Shown here: piece after piece, positions 1 to 10,593 of the stretch | Position numbering within the stretch: position 1 is the stretch's first letter | Layout of the letters: each line of letters begins with the position of its first letter | Assembly (NCBI GenBank): GCA_000320605.2 | Contig: KB445795.1 | Location: 867,867 to 931,866 of the forward strand | DNA length: 64,000 nt | Direction of reading: 5' to 3' | Source: Gelatoporia subvermispora B | Lineage: Eukaryota; Basidiomycota; Agaricomycetes; Polyporales; Gelatoporiaceae | Notes under the pieces: generated by a model | The model's input: only the letters and a program-made list of their open reading frames with translations | The model's database searches: none | Told to the model about the DNA's origin: nothing | Made by a program: the position numbers and the translations under genes

Positions 1-2001
1 GGCGCGTTGGGGTGGTCAGCACCAGAATGCGTTGGAACGATCTGGCCCTTTGGAAGTGTGACATAACATTCGGTGCCGATGGACACGATGAGATGCTTCC
101 TGTTATACGCTGCTCAGGTCGAGAACAAGTTCAAGCCCGATATTCACACGTACGCGAGGCTAGGATTTGACAAACAAAACCAGCATTCATCCGCTGCAAG
201 GGGGTCAGAAACTAATCAATACAGGCACGTCAAGACTTACGTCCAATCTCTTTCGGCGGTCCGCGACTGCGCCCACCGTATGCATGACTTGTCTGATTTG
301 CTGCCGGGCAGTCCTGGATGTAGTGCAATTCGCTGCCGCAGGCTCGACAAACATAGCCTTCCCTGGGCTTCCTACCACCAGTATCGCCCATCTGATGTTT
401 TGTCGGGCAATCACGGACGAAGTGACCAGGCTTAGGCAATATTGTCAGTTCCAAAACGTCGATAATGTGCATAGGGACTGCTCTAACCTCCTTACAAATG
501 TTGCAGATATAGCCTTCGCGAGGTTTCGCTCTATCTGGGCAGTCGGAGATAAAGTGCTGCAATCAATGTTAACCGCGCCAACTGACACAGATCAATGAGC
601 GACCTACGTCGGTGGATTCACAAATCTTGCACTTGTACCCCGGACGGGGTTTCGTGTGCTCATCGTCTTCGTGCACTGGATGAGCGCAATGTTCCAAAGA
701 TGGCGGCTGACACATACCGGTACGAATGCGTTTGACGGGCTGTGTTTGGTTCCCAGACCACCGGAAATTCGGTTCAGTGTCCTCGAACAGTCGTTTCTGC
801 GGTCGCTGGACTACTTCAGTGAAGGGATTTTGAGTCACATTCGCAGGGCGCGAAGGTGCATTGGTAGATGTGCTTGGGGCAATGGAGAAGGCATAAAACC
901 ACTACGTCGCGATCAGCTTCCTTGGTCAGCCTGTAGAAGAGCGCCATCGAACTGACTCTCTGCTTCTTCCCCGCCGTCGCTTCTGCGCCAAAGGCACCAA
1001 GGCTAACAAAGCGCGTGAATCTGTCGTTCTCGTCATCCCACACGAATGGCTCCCGTTCCCAGAATTTGGGTGGCTGCCCCCCTCCTGCAGCAAAGTGATA
1101 TCGCGGTTTCGTCTGTCGCACTACCTCAGCCACAGGTTCAACGCCAATAGATGAAAGTTCCGGGGAAGGAAGAGGGGCCTCGGAGAAGTGTGTGACTCCA
1201 GCGGGCCACACATTGCTGATGAGAATATCGACATGGTGTGAGGCTGCAGCGGTGGCTTTGATCGCTGCAAGAGACATGTAATTCTGGTCTTGCGGCTTCG
1301 ACGTCGTCAAAGTATTGGCAAGCAACTTTTCCACTGTTTTAGCAGTGAAGTAAGGTGACGTGAAGCCCTGTAAGTGTACCAGATGTTACTAACGGTGGCG
1401 AAACCAGCGCGAAGGCGTTCAAGTACGTACATGTGCTTCTTCTGCTGCGGCGTAGATGTTCGACTCATATATACCGCCAAGGCAGGCGACACGTATGCCT
1501 TGAGCAGTGCTAATGAGGCCAGACTTGTCTAGTGCATTCGTCATCCCATGCTCTTGCGGCATAAACCTCAGGACTTACGGAGTAGAGTAACGTTGAGAGC
1601 CAACACACTACCGGTCTTGGCGAATTTCTCAATCACAGGATTGGGGAGAGGATGTTCTCCTTGCATCACGAAGCACTCTAGGGGGGCTACCATCCAATAG
1701 ATTTGAGTGACACAAGCGTACAGGAATGATGGTATGTACACGACCTTCCAGTCTCCCATCCAACAACTGCGTCAGCTCGTCCTCTTCGACGTAGTTATCC
1801 CCTTCATCCTTCGGTGGACCGAAGAAGTCACCCAGGCACAACACAAAGTCGAATTTTCCGTGCTTTGCGTCGATTGCCTTGATCTTCGTGAACAGGTCCT
1901 TGATGTGACCAGCGGCAGATCCGACGGTGAGACTGATGACTTGTAAGACAGAGACGCGGACTAGGCAACTGTGGTGGGACTAACATCTTGGCCGCAGACA
2001 T
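1..2001 (-). CDS. CWF19L1: CWF19-like protein 1 (Drn1), 3' end beyond window
   Basis: Homologue of CWF19L1/Drn1, a debranching-enzyme-associated factor linked to intron lariat turnover. The start ATG is at 2001-1999. The first exon (MSAAK) joins across a short intron to a metallophosphatase-like N-terminal part with the family motif LCLGDFFGPPKDE near 1835. A middle exon (816-1334) carries PRYHFAAGGG followed by WFYAFS after an intron. Three CCHC zinc knuckles follow (CKICESTDHFISDC, CNICKEPGHFVRDC, CRACGSELHYIQDC), the arrangement I expect in fungal members. At 1-110 the first CwfJ C-terminal domain begins (HLIVSIGTECYVTLPKGQ); the rest lies outside the window. The intron at 431-487 is 57 bp and stop-free. 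A copia element sits 229 bp upstream of the start. Family assignment is secure; exact joins near 1340-1750 are less so. Confidence 0.88.
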
Positions 2002-2230
2002 TCTGAGCTGTCTTGGTCTAAGGCAAGGCCTTGAATACAAAAATCAATATTTTGTTCTCAGTGATCTGGGCGACAAGAATTCCGTGACTGAGACCACCCA
2101 AGTCGGAGCTGAATGACGTCTATCAGGGACATACCTGTTCCGAAATGACCGAGATAGAAGAGAGTGTCTAAGACCAGGTAGCAATTACCGAGTCGAAATT
2201 GAGTTATACAAGACCGCTTGATCGTGAAAG

Positions 2231-2428
2231 TATTGTTCGGTATGCGCTAGATCTGCGGGAAAGGCACGCAGTGCCGGTCTCAGTCTCGCGCTCGCGTAGC
2301 GTAGCAGTACGGACTGAGGCACTCGAAACATTTGCTGTTTGTTTTCTCTCCTCGATTACCTAATCTCCTCGACCACGTGCGTCAGCCACCGCGTCCACTC
2401 CCGGTGCTGCGTCCCTCGACTTCCAACA
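2231..2428 (-). repeat. 3' LTR of the copia element
   Basis: This 198-bp direct repeat is identical to 6751-6948 by direct comparison. Because the element reads on the minus strand, this copy is the 3' LTR and lies closest to the CWF19L1 start (229 bp away). Confidence 0.95.
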
Positions 2429-2437
2429 CGCCCACTC
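2429..2437 (-). other. Polypurine tract of the copia element
   Basis: On the minus strand the bases GAGTGGGCG directly precede the 3' LTR start TGTTGG. This is the expected place and composition for the plus-strand primer of a copia element, although the run contains a T and a C. Confidence 0.6.
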
Positions 2438-2453
2438 AGCGGTAGTGGACCGC

Positions 2454-5400
2454 TCACCATTCTAAGCCCATCCCCTGCGTAAACCTCTCGTGCTTCTCCC
2501 GTGCTAAACCCTTCGTCAACACGTCCGCCACTTGATCCGCCGTCGGAATGTACTCCACATCCACCTCGCCGCTCTCGATCTTCTCTCGGGTGAAGTGGTA
2601 CCTCACGCCGATGTGCTTCGTCCGCTCGTGGAACTCCGCGTTGCGCGCGAGAGCCATTGCCGATTGGTTGTCCGCCAGAAGTGTCGTCGCGTTTGCGATT
2701 GCGTTGTTGATCTCCGTGAGTAGCGTCCTGAGCCAGATTGCCTCTTTTGTCGCTGACGCCATCGCCATATACTCCGCTTCCGTAGTAGATAGTGCCGTGG
2801 ACGCCTGCTTCTTCGATGACCAGCTGACAGCTCCGCCCGCGATCAGGAATACATGTCCCGTGATCGAGATACGATCTGCCGGATCGCTGCCCCAGTCAGC
2901 ATCGACATAGCCGAACAGCTCGTCTTCCCGCGTCGTTCCTCGGTAGACGAGTCGCATGTCGGTAGTCCCGCGTAGATACTTGTAGACTCGAATAATGGAT
3001 GCCCAATGTTCTTCTCCTGGGCTCGCTGCGTGGCGACTAAGTGCGCCCACTGCGAATGCGATGTCGGGTCGAGTGCCGAGCATCGCGTACATGAGTGATC
3101 CGAGGGCGCTTTGGTATCGCTTCGGATCGATCTCGGGTGCCGATAATTTTATCAGCTTTTGGTTCGCTGCCATAGGTGTGCTCACCGGGCGTGCGTTTTC
3201 GAATCCAAAACGAGTTAGGATTCCTTCGACATATTGTCGCTGCGATAATTCGATGGTACGCTTGCCGCGATCGCGTATGATCTCCATTCCGAGTATCCAC
3301 CGCGCCTCGCCTAGGTCAGTCATCTCAAATCGAGTTCCGAGATCGACCTTGACGCGCTTGACAGTTCCGAGATGATCTGAGATCGTTAGCATGTCGTCGA
3401 CGTATACGGCGATTATGATTAGATGTCCATCTTCGATCTTGGTGAAAATGCTATGGTCGGAGTTGCAGCGCTTGAAGCCGAGGGCCTCGAACTCCTTGCG
3501 CAATTTCTTGTACCATTCGCGACTTGCCTGCTTGAGGCCGTAGAGCGACTTGCGTAATTTCCAGACCTTGTTATCCCCGGCGTCATGTCCGGGCGGGCAT
3601 CCCATGTAGATTTCCTCCTCTAGATCCCCGTTGAGGAACGCGGACTTGACGTCCATTTGATGGATCTCCAGATCGTGCTTGGCGGCCAGGGCGAGTAGCG
3701 TGCGAATTGACGAGAACTTGGTCACCGGTGCAAACGTCTCGTTGTAGTCTATACCTTCAACTTGCGTGAACCCCTTTGCAACTAGTCTTGCCTTGTATCG
3801 TTCGATTTCGCCGTCTGGACCGCGCTTCACCTTGAATACCCATTTACATCCCACAACCTTTCGATCTCTAGGGCGCTCGACCTCGTCATACAGGTTCGCC
3901 TTGGCGAACGCGAGAAGCTCCTCGGCACAGGCGGCTTTCCACCGATCTGCATCTGGGCGTGACATCGCTTCCTCGTACGTATTTGGGTCATCTGACATCA
4001 TGACTCGCTTCGCGTGTTCTGCGCCCACTGCCGGCGCTCCGCCGTCAGTTCCCTCGTTCTCGGTGGCGTCGTCTGGAGTCATCTCGTTGGCGACTGTGGG
4101 ACGCCTCGTGTACGAGGTGACTTTGTAGATGTCGTCGTCATCTGGCTTGGGGGCCTTGCGCGGGCGCGTGGACCGGCGCACATCGGATGTCGGCACGTAC
4201 CAGTACGGTCGATACCCTTTGCGGTCACTCGGCTGTGCGCGCGCTGATGATGTTGATTGATGTGATGTGACAGCCGGCGCTGGCGCTTGCCCGTCGTCGC
4301 GGGGCTCCTCCTCGCCCTTGGTATTGCCCTCGGACTTGGTCGCGTTCTCGCTGCCTTTGTCATTCACTGCCTCGGAGGGGCGATTCTTCTCTGTAGGCTC
4401 TGCGTGCACGGGCTCGAGTTCCACAGTGACGCGGCTCGGTTCCGATTCGCCCCCTTCATCAAAGATCACGTCGCGTGACTCAATGATGCGCCCACTCGGG
4501 CGGTGCACTAGCCGATAGGCCTTGCGGTTCTCGGCATAGCCAATGAACGTGCACTCGAGCGATTTCGGGTCTAGCTTCTGGCGCTTCTCGTCAGGGACGT
4601 GCACGTGTGCTTTGCACCCGAAAATCCGGAGATGCGCGACCGATGGTTTGGTCCCGTAGTGAGCTTCGAGTGGCGTGATGTCTCCTTCGAGCGCGCGCGT
4701 AGGCGTCCGATTGATGACGTAGGCGGCGTACAGTACGGCGTCTCCCCAATATGAATTTGGGAGTCCCGCGTCCTTGAGCATGGCTCGGGCGCGCTCCATG
4801 ATGGTTCGGTTCATGCGCTCCGCGAGTCCATTTTCTTGCGGGGTGTATGCATTGGACATTTCGTGGTGCACGCCCTTGGACTTGTTGTACTCCTCCATGG
4901 CTTTGGAGGTGTACTCTCCGCCTCCGTCCGTACGGAGCTTGACCGCGCGCTGACTAAGCTCGGCCTCTGATCTCTCGACGTAATCGCGCCACCATTTGAA
5001 GGTCTCGTCCTTGGTCTTCATCAGATCCACGGTGAGATGGTGAGATTTCCCGTCGATCCAGGTCGTGAAGTAATAGTGTCCCTGTCGGGTCGGTGTCTGC
5101 ATGCGCCCGCATACGTCAGAGTGCGTGCGATAGAGCACGCGCGGGGTCTCCGTCTCCGTCTCCTTTGGGATTGGAGCGCGGGCCTGTTTTCCTTCGAGAC
5201 ACGCCTTGCAGGCATTGGTCTTAGCCGCATTTGGGTCGCCAGTAATGGCCATCCCGTTTACCATTCCTTTTCGCACCATCTTGACGACAGCATCCACGCT
5301 AATGTGTCCGAGTCGTCGGTGCCAGATCTCGATGCTAGCTTTGGATTGGTTCTCGGCTCTTGCTGCGAGGGCGCGCTCGGCGTCTGCCTCAGGGACCGCG

Positions 5401-6680
5401 TGTGCAATACAGATCTTCTCACGCGTGATGGGAACTGTCTCGAGTATGTACATGTTCCCATCCTTGTACGCCGTGGCTGCGAGTACTCCACGCGGATTAA
5501 CGACCTGGCATCCCTTTCCGTGGAAATTCACGTCGAACTTGTCGGTCGTGAGTCTCGACACGGACAGTAGACTGCCGTCCAGAGTGGGGACGTGATAGGT
5601 GCGTGTGACGAGCGTGTCGCGTGTCGTGCCATCGGGTAGCTTAAGCGCGAGCCGTGCCGTGCCGATACCGTGTGCGGGGATCCAGCGTTTGTCGCCTAGC
5701 CAGATCCTGGTAGGCGGTACGAGCGCCTCGTATGACACGAAGTATTTTCGCTGGGAGCTCATGTGATTTGAGGCTCCCGAGTCGACGTACCAAGTCGTCG
5801 GGTCGCCGTTTTCGGGTCGTGCGGTGGCCATGAATACCTGGTCCGTGAACCCGTGATACGGTTCCTTCTCAGCGGGCTCGGCTACGGCGACTTTGGCGGT
5901 CTGGTCCTCTTTTGCGGCAAGATCCGCCTTCTTCCTGCGACACTCGGACTCCTCGTGACCTTTCTTCCCACACGGCGCGTACGTGCAGCGCTTGGACTTT
6001 TTCCCATCAGGCTTCTTTTTCTGATCCTTCTGGCCCTTGGTTCCGAATTTTCCTCGGGCCATCATCGCGGTTTGAGTCTCCTGCTCGCGGCGGGATTTCT
6101 CTTCCGTGAGGATCTGAGCCACGACGGAAGCTGTGGTAAGCTTGTCCTGGGTCGACATGAGGATTGTGCGCAGGGTCGCATAAGACGCTGGCATCGAGAT
6201 CACGATGGCGACCGCGATAAGCGAGTCGTCTAGGGTTGTGCCGAGTGACGTGAGGATCCGGGCCTTGTGCCGCATGGCGTTGAGTTGTGGCTCGAGTTGT
6301 GCCTCATCCGAGAGGGTGCCGCGGAACAGTTCGCCGATGAGATAGGCGATGGTCTGTTTTCCGGTGCCCTCGTAGCGCTCGCTTAATCGGTCCCAGGCTC
6401 CTTTAGCCGTTATCTCGTCAAGTACCCCGTTTAGCGGTTCATCTTTGAGCGTAAGAGTAATTTGAGCTAGTGCCTCCTTATTTCGCAGATCCCAATCTGC
6501 CCCATCGGTCTCCGGCCGCGTATCGCTGCCGTCGACGACCTTCCATAGCCCGCGGATCTCCAGAACTGTCTTGATGCGGTACTTCCACGTCTGGAAGTTT
6601 GAACCGTCATCTTCAAGCGACGGGACGTCGTATAAGCGACTGGAGCCGCCGGACTTTGCGGTGTTGGTCGTGCCTGTCAT
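2454..6680 (-). CDS. Copia-type gag-pol polyprotein, intact (1408 aa)
   Basis: Single uninterrupted frame with domains in copia order. A gag region occupies roughly residues 1-230. A zinc knuckle with unusual spacing follows (CTYAPCGKKGHEESEC, CX4CX4HX4C instead of CX2C). The protease has DSGASNHM. The pre-integrase zinc region has WHRRLGH..CKACLEGKQ. The integrase core has SDVCG, RTDGGGEY and QENGLAERMNRT, the D-D-E triad. Reverse transcriptase has KARLVAKGF and the catalytic VYVDDM. RNase H has DADW, TTEAEY and ADNQSA. Integrase precedes reverse transcriptase, which distinguishes copia from gypsy elements. No stop or frameshift is present, and the catalytic residues I can recognise are in place. 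The start is the first ATG, 70 bp after the LTR edge. Confidence 0.97.
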   Translation of the reverse strand: MTGTTNTAKSGGSSRLYDVPSLEDDGSNFQTWKYRIKTVLEIRGLWKVVDGSDTRPETDGADWDLRNKEALAQITLTLKDEPLNGVLDEITAKGAWDRLSERYEGTGKQTIAYLIGELFRGTLSDEAQLEPQLNAMRHKARILTSLGTTLDDSLIAVAIVISMPASYATLRTILMSTQDKLTTASVVAQILTEEKSRREQETQTAMMARGKFGTKGQKDQKKKPDGKKSKRCTYAPCGKKGHEESECRRKKADLAAKEDQTAKVAVAEPAEKEPYHGFTDQVFMATARPENGDPTTWYVDSGASNHMSSQRKYFVSYEALVPPTRIWLGDKRWIPAHGIGTARLALKLPDGTTRDTLVTRTYHVPTLDGSLLSVSRLTTDKFDVNFHGKGCQVVNPRGVLAATAYKDGNMYILETVPITREKICIAHAVPEADAERALAARAENQSKASIEIWHRRLGHISVDAVVKMVRKGMVNGMAITGDPNAAKTNACKACLEGKQARAPIPKETETETPRVLYRTHSDVCGRMQTPTRQGHYYFTTWIDGKSHHLTVDLMKTKDETFKWWRDYVERSEAELSQRAVKLRTDGGGEYTSKAMEEYNKSKGVHHEMSNAYTPQENGLAERMNRTIMERARAMLKDAGLPNSYWGDAVLYAAYVINRTPTRALEGDITPLEAHYGTKPSVAHLRIFGCKAHVHVPDEKRQKLDPKSLECTFIGYAENRKAYRLVHRPSGRIIESRDVIFDEGGESEPSRVTVELEPVHAEPTEKNRPSEAVNDKGSENATKSEGNTKGEEEPRDDGQAPAPAVTSHQSTSSARAQPSDRKGYRPYWYVPTSDVRRSTRPRKAPKPDDDDIYKVTSYTRRPTVANEMTPDDATENEGTDGGAPAVGAEHAKRVMMSDDPNTYEEAMSRPDADRWKAACAEELLAFAKANLYDEVERPRDRKVVGCKWVFKVKRGPDGEIERYKARLVAKGFTQVEGIDYNETFAPVTKFSSIRTLLALAAKHDLEIHQMDVKSAFLNGDLEEEIYMGCPPGHDAGDNKVWKLRKSLYGLKQASREWYKKLRKEFEALGFKRCNSDHSIFTKIEDGHLIIIAVYVDDMLTISDHLGTVKRVKVDLGTRFEMTDLGEARWILGMEIIRDRGKRTIELSQRQYVEGILTRFGFENARPVSTPMAANQKLIKLSAPEIDPKRYQSALGSLMYAMLGTRPDIAFAVGALSRHAASPGEEHWASIIRVYKYLRGTTDMRLVYRGTTREDELFGYVDADWGSDPADRISITGHVFLIAGGAVSWSSKKQASTALSTTEAEYMAMASATKEAIWLRTLLTEINNAIANATTLLADNQSAMALARNAEFHERTKHIGVRYHFTREKIESGEVDVEYIPTADQVADVLTKGLAREKHERFTQGMGLEW

Positions 6681-6728
6681 GGGGTTGATGTGGGGCGATC
6701 TTTTAGGTACGTAAACTCTATTAGATTA

Positions 6729-6750
6729 GAGTTGCGCGGGGCTCATAACC
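6729..6750 (-). other. Primer-binding site resembling the initiator tRNA-Met anticodon arm
   Basis: Directly next to the 5' LTR the plus strand reads GCGCGGGGCTCATAACC, which looks like the anticodon stem-loop of initiator tRNA-Met (CTCATAA loop containing the CAU anticodon). The element RNA would therefore pair with the 5' half of that tRNA, ending just past the anticodon loop. Drosophila copia is known to use such a half-tRNA primer. No TGG typical of a 3'-CCA primer site is present at the LTR edge. Confidence 0.75.
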
Positions 6751-6948
6751 TATTGTTCGGTATGCGCTAGATCTGCGGGAAAGGCACGCAGTGCCGGTCT
6801 CAGTCTCGCGCTCGCGTAGCGTAGCAGTACGGACTGAGGCACTCGAAACATTTGCTGTTTGTTTTCTCTCCTCGATTACCTAATCTCCTCGACCACGTGC
6901 GTCAGCCACCGCGTCCACTCCCGGTGCTGCGTCCCTCGACTTCCAACA
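6751..6948 (-). repeat. 5' LTR of the copia element
   Basis: This is the second identical 198-bp copy. It precedes the primer-binding site and polyprotein on the minus strand and would carry the element's promoter. The target duplication GAAAG follows directly at 6949-6953. Confidence 0.95.
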
Positions 6949-6953
6949 GAAAG

Positions 6954-8631
6954 ACGCAGGTTTGGTTGGAGAATAAGGATGATGGTCAGTGGCAGGACAC
7001 GGCTGTGGCATCTGGGTTCGCCACCAGGATGTTTGGTTGTATTTGGAACTACTGGCATCTACACCTTGCGGCGGCCATCCGGGGATTCTGGGCGCACTCT
7101 GTGAATTTCTATAATTGCACTGTGATGAATTTGCAAATGCAAACATTACAAGAGTCGGTCTGCAGTGGTGTCCAGGCAACGTAGAACAGACCTTGTCTAC
7201 GACTCGCCGCTTGAAACCACCTCAATCGACCCTGGCAACGATACAAACACAAACCGTCAATTTAGCTCGCTCCGAACTCTGGCAGAATATGACGGTGTAT
7301 GTCCGCTTAAACATAATCAAGCTTATTCGCCGTTCCTTGGCCCAGCATGCCGGTTTGTCGATGGTCTTTCACTTCTCGTGCGAAGTTGCGACCTGTTCAG
7401 AAAATCAATTTGCTGTGGCGAAAATTTATGATCAGCGTTTGGCAAATCGTTCCTAGTCCTTGTGATCGCGACCTTGTTCATATGTGTGCATTCCCTCAGG
7501 TGGCAGTTTTCACTTCCTGAATCTGGTCGGCGTCCGATCTCAGATCGAGTCCATCGTGTCTATGATTCCGTTGCATGTCATCTAATTACCTGTTGACTCC
7601 TCAGTCTAATGCATTCGGGACATAACTGACTGAATGTGCCTGTCGTCATTATGTGGACGCCCTTGTGCACTTCGGTACCGCCGACTACAACATCCGCTCC
7701 GAGGTCAGGCACCGGCCGCCATGTGCGAATCTCTGGGAGATCTGCTCCACCACTGCGATGCCGAAGGCAAGTGTCTCACGGGAAGAGGAATGTCACTCGT
7801 GTTCCGCGGTTGTGCCAATGGTCATCGTTCATTGCGCAAAGCCCGGTCGACGCTGTTTGAAGGTTATGGTGGAAATCCAGCAACTACACTTCTCCAGAAC
7901 AAGTAGTGAGTCCGACGCTTTACGACGGTGCTCAGTGAGACTGTGCTGCAGGAAAATCCATGATGACGCTTGTGCCTTAGTGATTTGACATCACTGCTGA
8001 TATTTGAGAAGCGAGTCCGGGGAAACCTTGACTCGTACCTGGCGGTGGTAACAAGCTTGTGGATTCGCTGCACTGTGGTCGACTTACATGATTCTTGACC
8101 TAGAAGCAATCGATCGAGGAGGGAGAGCCAGCTTCTCATTTCTCGCAGTCTCCAGGTGCTCGGACATCAATATCACACGCGAGATATTCTCCTGGCAGCT
8201 CCTGGCCCGCGAATACTCCGTCGGCATGCCTTTTCACACGCATGTACGCGGCAGTGCTCGAGCCTCACGAGTCGAGGGCTCATCCGGTTGGCTGAAAGTT
8301 CCTTACCGAGAACAAGGACATTCCCATCCTTGGCAGGTAAGATACTCGTATGCCACGTGGGGAAGCGAGACTCCCGTTGACCATTGTTCCGGATTAGGTC
8401 AATACGGACTGCTCGATGTTCCAGGTGTCAAAAACAACTCATGCATGCCCCTTGCCGCCATATCCTTCCCCTGTCAGTTCTATTCTAATTCTCTTCTCGA
8501 CGTGGCTCGCAGGCACGAGCGGTCTTGGTTTGCTACTTAAGCTCCGTCCTCTCCCTCTACTCTTCGGCAGCCTTGCTCTAGATCTGGGTTCACCAGCCTC
8601 TTAATCTCCTTCATCGACATAGACACTCATA
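6954..8631. other. 1.7-kb interval without a recognisable gene
   Basis: Only short overlapping frames (at most 150 codons) occur on both strands, and none shows a recognisable domain or a convincing exon chain. The right part must hold the promoter of the carboxylesterase starting at 8632. The left part was contiguous with the CWF19L1 upstream region before the copia insertion. A degraded or lineage-specific gene cannot be excluded. Confidence 0.5.
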
Positions 8632-10593
8632 ATGGTTGGCTTGGTGTCCCTCGTCTCTACGCTGCTGCTCGCGTCCTCGATATGGGCTTTACCTGCACCA
8701 CCTCATGGGCTACCCAGTCCGCTCAAACTGCCTTTGCCAGAGCCGAATCATAACCTGTTCTGTATCGTGCCGTTCCCCGTGGTGCAAAAGCTGTTATGCC
8801 CCCGACAGGGGACTTCGTCACCGACCACGGTGTCTACGCCTCTGGGTACTGCGCAGGGGGCGTCTGACTCGGACGGCGCTGCCCGCTTCTCTGTCAAGTA
8901 CGGCTCGGCAAGCCGATGGCAAGAGTCTTCGGTCGTGTCGTCCTGGGCGCTCCCGTGCGTTCACCATTCAATAACGTTCTACCGATCACTGAGATTTCTT
9001 CGATAGCAATGGAGCCACTGATCCGACCGCTTTGCCGTTGACTTGTCCTCAAAATACCACGGCCGACTCCACGATGTCCGAAGACTGCCTGTCCATGATT
9101 CTATACGTCCCTTCGTCTGTGAAGCCTGGGAGTAATGCACCGGCACTTTTGTGGTCAGTGATCATTTCTTGTGATCGGACTTGTCCTCATGCACGTGATA
9201 CATCAGGATTCATGGCGGCTCTTTCATTGTTGGCTCTGCTACCGATCCAGGACTTGATGGATCAGCTCTCGCAGCTGCCACTGAGTCGGTGGTTGCTGTC
9301 GTACAATACCGTCTTGGTGCTGTTAGTTGTTTGTCTCACTCACGCAGAAACTGTCTCATCCCATTTCTCAGCTCGGTTTCATGGATCCTAGTGGCAATAC
9401 GAACCTGGCTGTGAAGGATATCGTCACTGCTCTTCAGTTCTTGCAGAAGGTTTTGCCCAGCTTTGGTGGCGACACATCCAAGATTACGCTCGCTGGTCAA
9501 AGCTCCGGAGCCAATATGATCAGAGCTCTGCTCGCAGTCCCGTCCGCAGAGTCGTTGTTCCAATCTGCAATTCTGCAGTCTGACACAATGGTAAGTCTCA
9601 CGACATTCCCCCGACGACTTGTACTTATTCTTCTGGCCGATAGGATTACGGTTTATTGAACATGAGCATCCAGGAGACCCTGCAGGACTTCTTCAACTCT
9701 CAGATCAATTGTGATTCAACGGACACTGAATGTCTCACCAACCTCTCGTTGGATGATATTCTATATGCCTCTCAGACCCTTTCCGACGATGGTGGCGACA
9801 TCTCCGCTGCCGCTGGTTTGGCTGAGCCTATCCGTCCGGTGAAGGACGGTTCGTTCATCACTTCTCCCTTGGACTCTACGGCGCCGTTCCCGCACGTCTC
9901 GAAGCCGATCATCCTCTCCACCGTCCTGAACGAAGCTATGCCCACCATCTACAGCGAGTTTACAGATCCCATCGATTCTTCCACATATACGGACGTTGTC
10001 AATATCACATTCGGCACCCCACGCACCGAACGCATTCTAACGACAGCTGTTTATGAGGTTCCTCAACAGACCGCTGAAGGAACCACCGCCGATGCTCGCC
10101 CACAGTTGAGCAACCTTGGGACAGACCAGGTTTGGCGTTGTCCCACATGGACATTTGCGCGTAACTGGGTGCAGAACGGCGGTCAGGTATTCGTTGGCTT
10201 GTATGTCGTTGGTGCAACGTATCCTGGCAACGATCTTATCCCTCAATGCTTGGAAGACGGTGCCGTCTGCCATCAAGATGATATTGAGATTGTAGTATGT
10301 GTTGAACCTACATGGCCCTGTGTATTCCTTACTCACGTCTCGGTCAGTTCGGCACTGTCCCCAGTCCCAACACCGCTCAGGTAGCGCTTACCAAGGAAAT
10401 GCAGGCACGATACAGTTCTTTCCTGCGCACTGGCAATCCAAACACCGACTCATTCGCGACGTGGACTCCTGCGACCACCGATGACGTTCACCCCCTTCTC
10501 CTCGGCGGTTCAGGTGAGGCCTCTGTAGGCCAGTGCACTACCAGCTACTGGGGAGACTTCGTTCAGTATGACTATCAGGTTTTCGACATCTAA
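8632..10593 (+). CDS. Secreted type-B carboxylesterase/lipase
   Basis: Alpha/beta-hydrolase that would cleave carboxyl esters outside the cell. Six exons (8632-8954, 9007-9153, 9207-9321, 9372-9590, 9644-10294, 10348-10593) keep frame and give 566 aa. The N-terminus (VSLVSTLLLASSIWALPAP) is a signal peptide. Motifs in order: TPLGTAQG; the oxyanion loop IHGGSFIVG, split by an intron; the nucleophile elbow GQSSGA with the catalytic Ser (many relatives have GESAGG); the probable acid Glu in VLNEAMPT; and the catalytic His in CHQDDIEIVFGT. Substrate cannot be told: the family includes cholinesterase-like esterases, lipases and feruloyl esterases. It converges with the Nudix gene downstream. Confidence 0.9.

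Larger units (their letters stand above)
2226..6953 (-). mobile_element. Complete Ty1/copia LTR retrotransposon with target-site duplication
   Basis: Two identical 198-bp LTRs (2231-2428 and 6751-6948) flank an internal region with one uninterrupted polyprotein frame on the minus strand. The 5-bp direct repeat GAAAG at 2226-2230 and 6949-6953 is the target-site duplication and fixes the outer ends. On the minus strand the LTR runs from TGTTGG to AACAATA, so its 3' end is TA rather than the usual CA. Identical LTRs and an intact frame indicate a recent insertion that may still be active. It is inserted in the upstream region of CWF19L1, in the same orientation as that gene. Confidence 0.95.

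Noticed and set aside
2231..6948. Possibility that the element is a gypsy-type retrotransposon
   Set aside because: Integrase precedes reverse transcriptase, and the motifs WHRRLGH and VYVDDM are of copia type.
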